From: WGMI01 sp041739275
GTDB taxonomy: Bacteria > Bacteroidota > Bacteroidia > Flavobacteriales > Schleiferiaceae
Assembly (NCBI GenBank): GCA_041739275.1
Contig: JBGSOF010000034.1
Coordinates: 1 to 64,000, forward strand
Reading direction: 5' to 3'
DNA length: 64,000 nucleotides
Shown here: in pieces, positions 62,894-64,000 of the stretch
How the letters are laid out: every line of letters starts with the position of its first letter
Numbering within the stretch: the first letter of the stretch is position 1
Notes under the pieces: generated by a model
Databases searched by the model: none
Told to the model about the DNA's origin: nothing
Seen by the model: only the letters and a program-made list of their open reading frames with translations
Program-made: the position numbers and the translations under genes

Positions 62894-64000
62894 ATGAAGC
62901 ACGTTTCTCGCCGTTTGCAGTCGATGGATGAATCTCAGACGATTGCCATGGCGCGCAAGAGCCGCGAACTGATGGAACAAGGGGTCGATGTGATCAGCCT
63001 CGCCTTGGGCGAACCCGATTTCGACACGCCCGATTTTATCAAGGAAGCCGGTATCGAGGCGATTCGACAGAACTTTTCGCGATACCCGCCGATTGCAGGC
63101 TACGGAGAGCTCCGAGAGGCCATCGCCCGAAAATTCAAGCGCGACAACGGCCTCGATTATTCGGCTTCGCAGATCGTGGTTTCAACCGGAGCAAAACAGA
63201 GCATCATCAATGCCGTTTTGGCGGTCGTGAACCCCGAAGACGAGGTTGTTCTTCCCACTCCTTATTGGGTGTCGTACAAGGAAATGGTGAAGTTGGCTGA
63301 AGCCGAGGCTGTTTTTGTCGATGCACACGCCGATCGCGGGTATCGCTTTGATGCGGAAGGGCTCGCTCGGGCTCTCAGCCCTAAAAGTCGCTTGCTGATC
63401 TTCAGCAATCCGTGCAACCCCAGCGGGGCTGTTTATTCGAAAGAGGAACTCGAGAAGATTGCCGAAGTGGTCGCTTCACATCCTAATCTACTGGTAATCA
63501 GCGACGAGATTTACGAGCTCATCCGCTTCGACGGTGCGCACACCTCCTTTGCCACCCTGCCGGCCATGTACGAACGCACCATCACCGTCAACGGTCTCTC
63601 AAAGGGTTTTGCCATGACGGGCTGGCGTTTGGGATATCTCGGTGCGCCCCAGTGGATTGCCTCGGCCTGCGACAAAATTCAGGGGCAGTTCACTTCGGCG
63701 GCCTGTTCCATTGCGCAAAGAGCAGCCATTGCTGCCGTAGAAGCCGACCCATCGAAGGTGGCATACATGGTCGAGGCCTTTGATCGCAGAAGAAAGCTCG
63801 TCATGGAACTCTTGGCCGACATCCCCGGGTTTAAAGCGCAAATGCCGGGTGGTGCGTTCTATTTTTTTCCGAACATTGAGTTCTGGCTCGGAAAAAAGAT
63901 TGGAGAAAAGCACATTGAGCGTTCAGAAGACTTGTGCGCATATTTGCTCGAAACCGCGCACGTGGGCTTGGTTCCGGGCGATGCTTTCGGCACCCCCCAT
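62894..64000 (+). CDS. PLP-dependent aminotransferase (aspartate aminotransferase family), partial
   Basis: The first 369 codons of a class I/II aminotransferase; the window ends in frame before the stop, so about 25-30 C-terminal residues are missing. The fold-type I hallmarks are present: ISLALGEPDFDTPDF, STGAKQSIINAV, the substrate-binding FSNPCNPSGAVY, SDEIYELIRFD and the PLP lysine in NGLSKGFAMTGWRLGY. It most likely transfers amino groups from aspartate or a related amino acid to 2-oxoglutarate; the exact substrate cannot be told. ATG 62894 fits the family start (MKHVSRRLQSMDESQTIAMA). Confidence 0.92.
   Translation, partial: MKHVSRRLQSMDESQTIAMARKSRELMEQGVDVISLALGEPDFDTPDFIKEAGIEAIRQNFSRYPPIAGYGELREAIARKFKRDNGLDYSASQIVVSTGAKQSIINAVLAVVNPEDEVVLPTPYWVSYKEMVKLAEAEAVFVDAHADRGYRFDAEGLARALSPKSRLLIFSNPCNPSGAVYSKEELEKIAEVVASHPNLLVISDEIYELIRFDGAHTSFATLPAMYERTITVNGLSKGFAMTGWRLGYLGAPQWIASACDKIQGQFTSAACSIAQRAAIAAVEADPSKVAYMVEAFDRRRKLVMELLADIPGFKAQMPGGAFYFFPNIEFWLGKKIGEKHIERSEDLCAYLLETAHVGLVPGDAFGTPH

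Overview
The window is a chromosomal segment of a Bacteroidota bacterium. Evidence: at least seven proteins or gene remnants end in type IX secretion (T9SS) sorting domains, promoters fit the Bacteroidota TAnnTTTG box, genes lack obvious Shine-Dalgarno sites, and there are family-typical items such as the rpsF-rpsR-rplI operon, a PorE-like OmpA protein, delta-60 repeats and a FISUMP domain. I cannot place it at family level. Base composition is moderately GC-rich, except for one clearly AT-rich islet near 50-55 kb.

Layout: 0.1-6.4 kb holds a FAS1 gene broken by an amber codon and a tripartite RND efflux operon (adaptor, permease, TolC). 6.6-16 kb (minus strand) is a block of secreted surface proteins: two paralogous adhesin-like genes, both broken, a FISUMP protein and a subtilisin, followed upstream by mnmA and a YwqK/MORN gene. 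17.9-21.9 kb (plus) is a compact GDP-D-glycero-D-manno-heptose pathway: a three-domain fusion (nucleotidyltransferase, phosphatase and an extra P-loop kinase domain), HddA and GmhA. corA follows on the other strand. 23-31 kb carries three T9SS cargo genes that share a 3' cassette; the middle one has an amber codon. 31-33.6 kb is rpsF-rpsR-rplI and rimO. 33.7-36.7 kb (minus) is histidine degradation (ftcD, hutI). 36.7-41.4 kb has kdsB, tRNA-His, a glycosyltransferase, a sulfotransferase-like gene, a di-haem peroxidase lipoprotein and rplS. 41.7-47 kb (minus) is a PorE-like protein, a dicarboxylate/amino-acid symporter, aroC and a regulatory-domain protein. 47-50 kb has ettA, a conserved unknown gene, tRNA-Glu and rpsT.

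At the 3' end of rpsT a 5.84-kb AT-rich islet (50083-55925) is bracketed by a 70-bp direct repeat made of the last codons of rpsT plus its terminator. The islet encodes two T9SS-type surface proteins and no recognisable recombinase. The first gene is frameshifted and has a heptanucleotide tandem repeat just after a possible start codon, at a length where loss of one unit would open the reading frame.

The right end (57-64 kb) has a DivIC/FtsB-like gene, the methylmalonyl-CoA mutase operon mutA-mutB-meaB, a conserved membrane-anchored protein and the start of a class I/II aminotransferase that runs off the window.

The most notable pattern is that all five disrupted genes are surface or secreted proteins, while every housekeeping gene reads through intact. 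This suggests turnover of the surface repertoire by point inactivation, 3' cassette sharing and islet gain.
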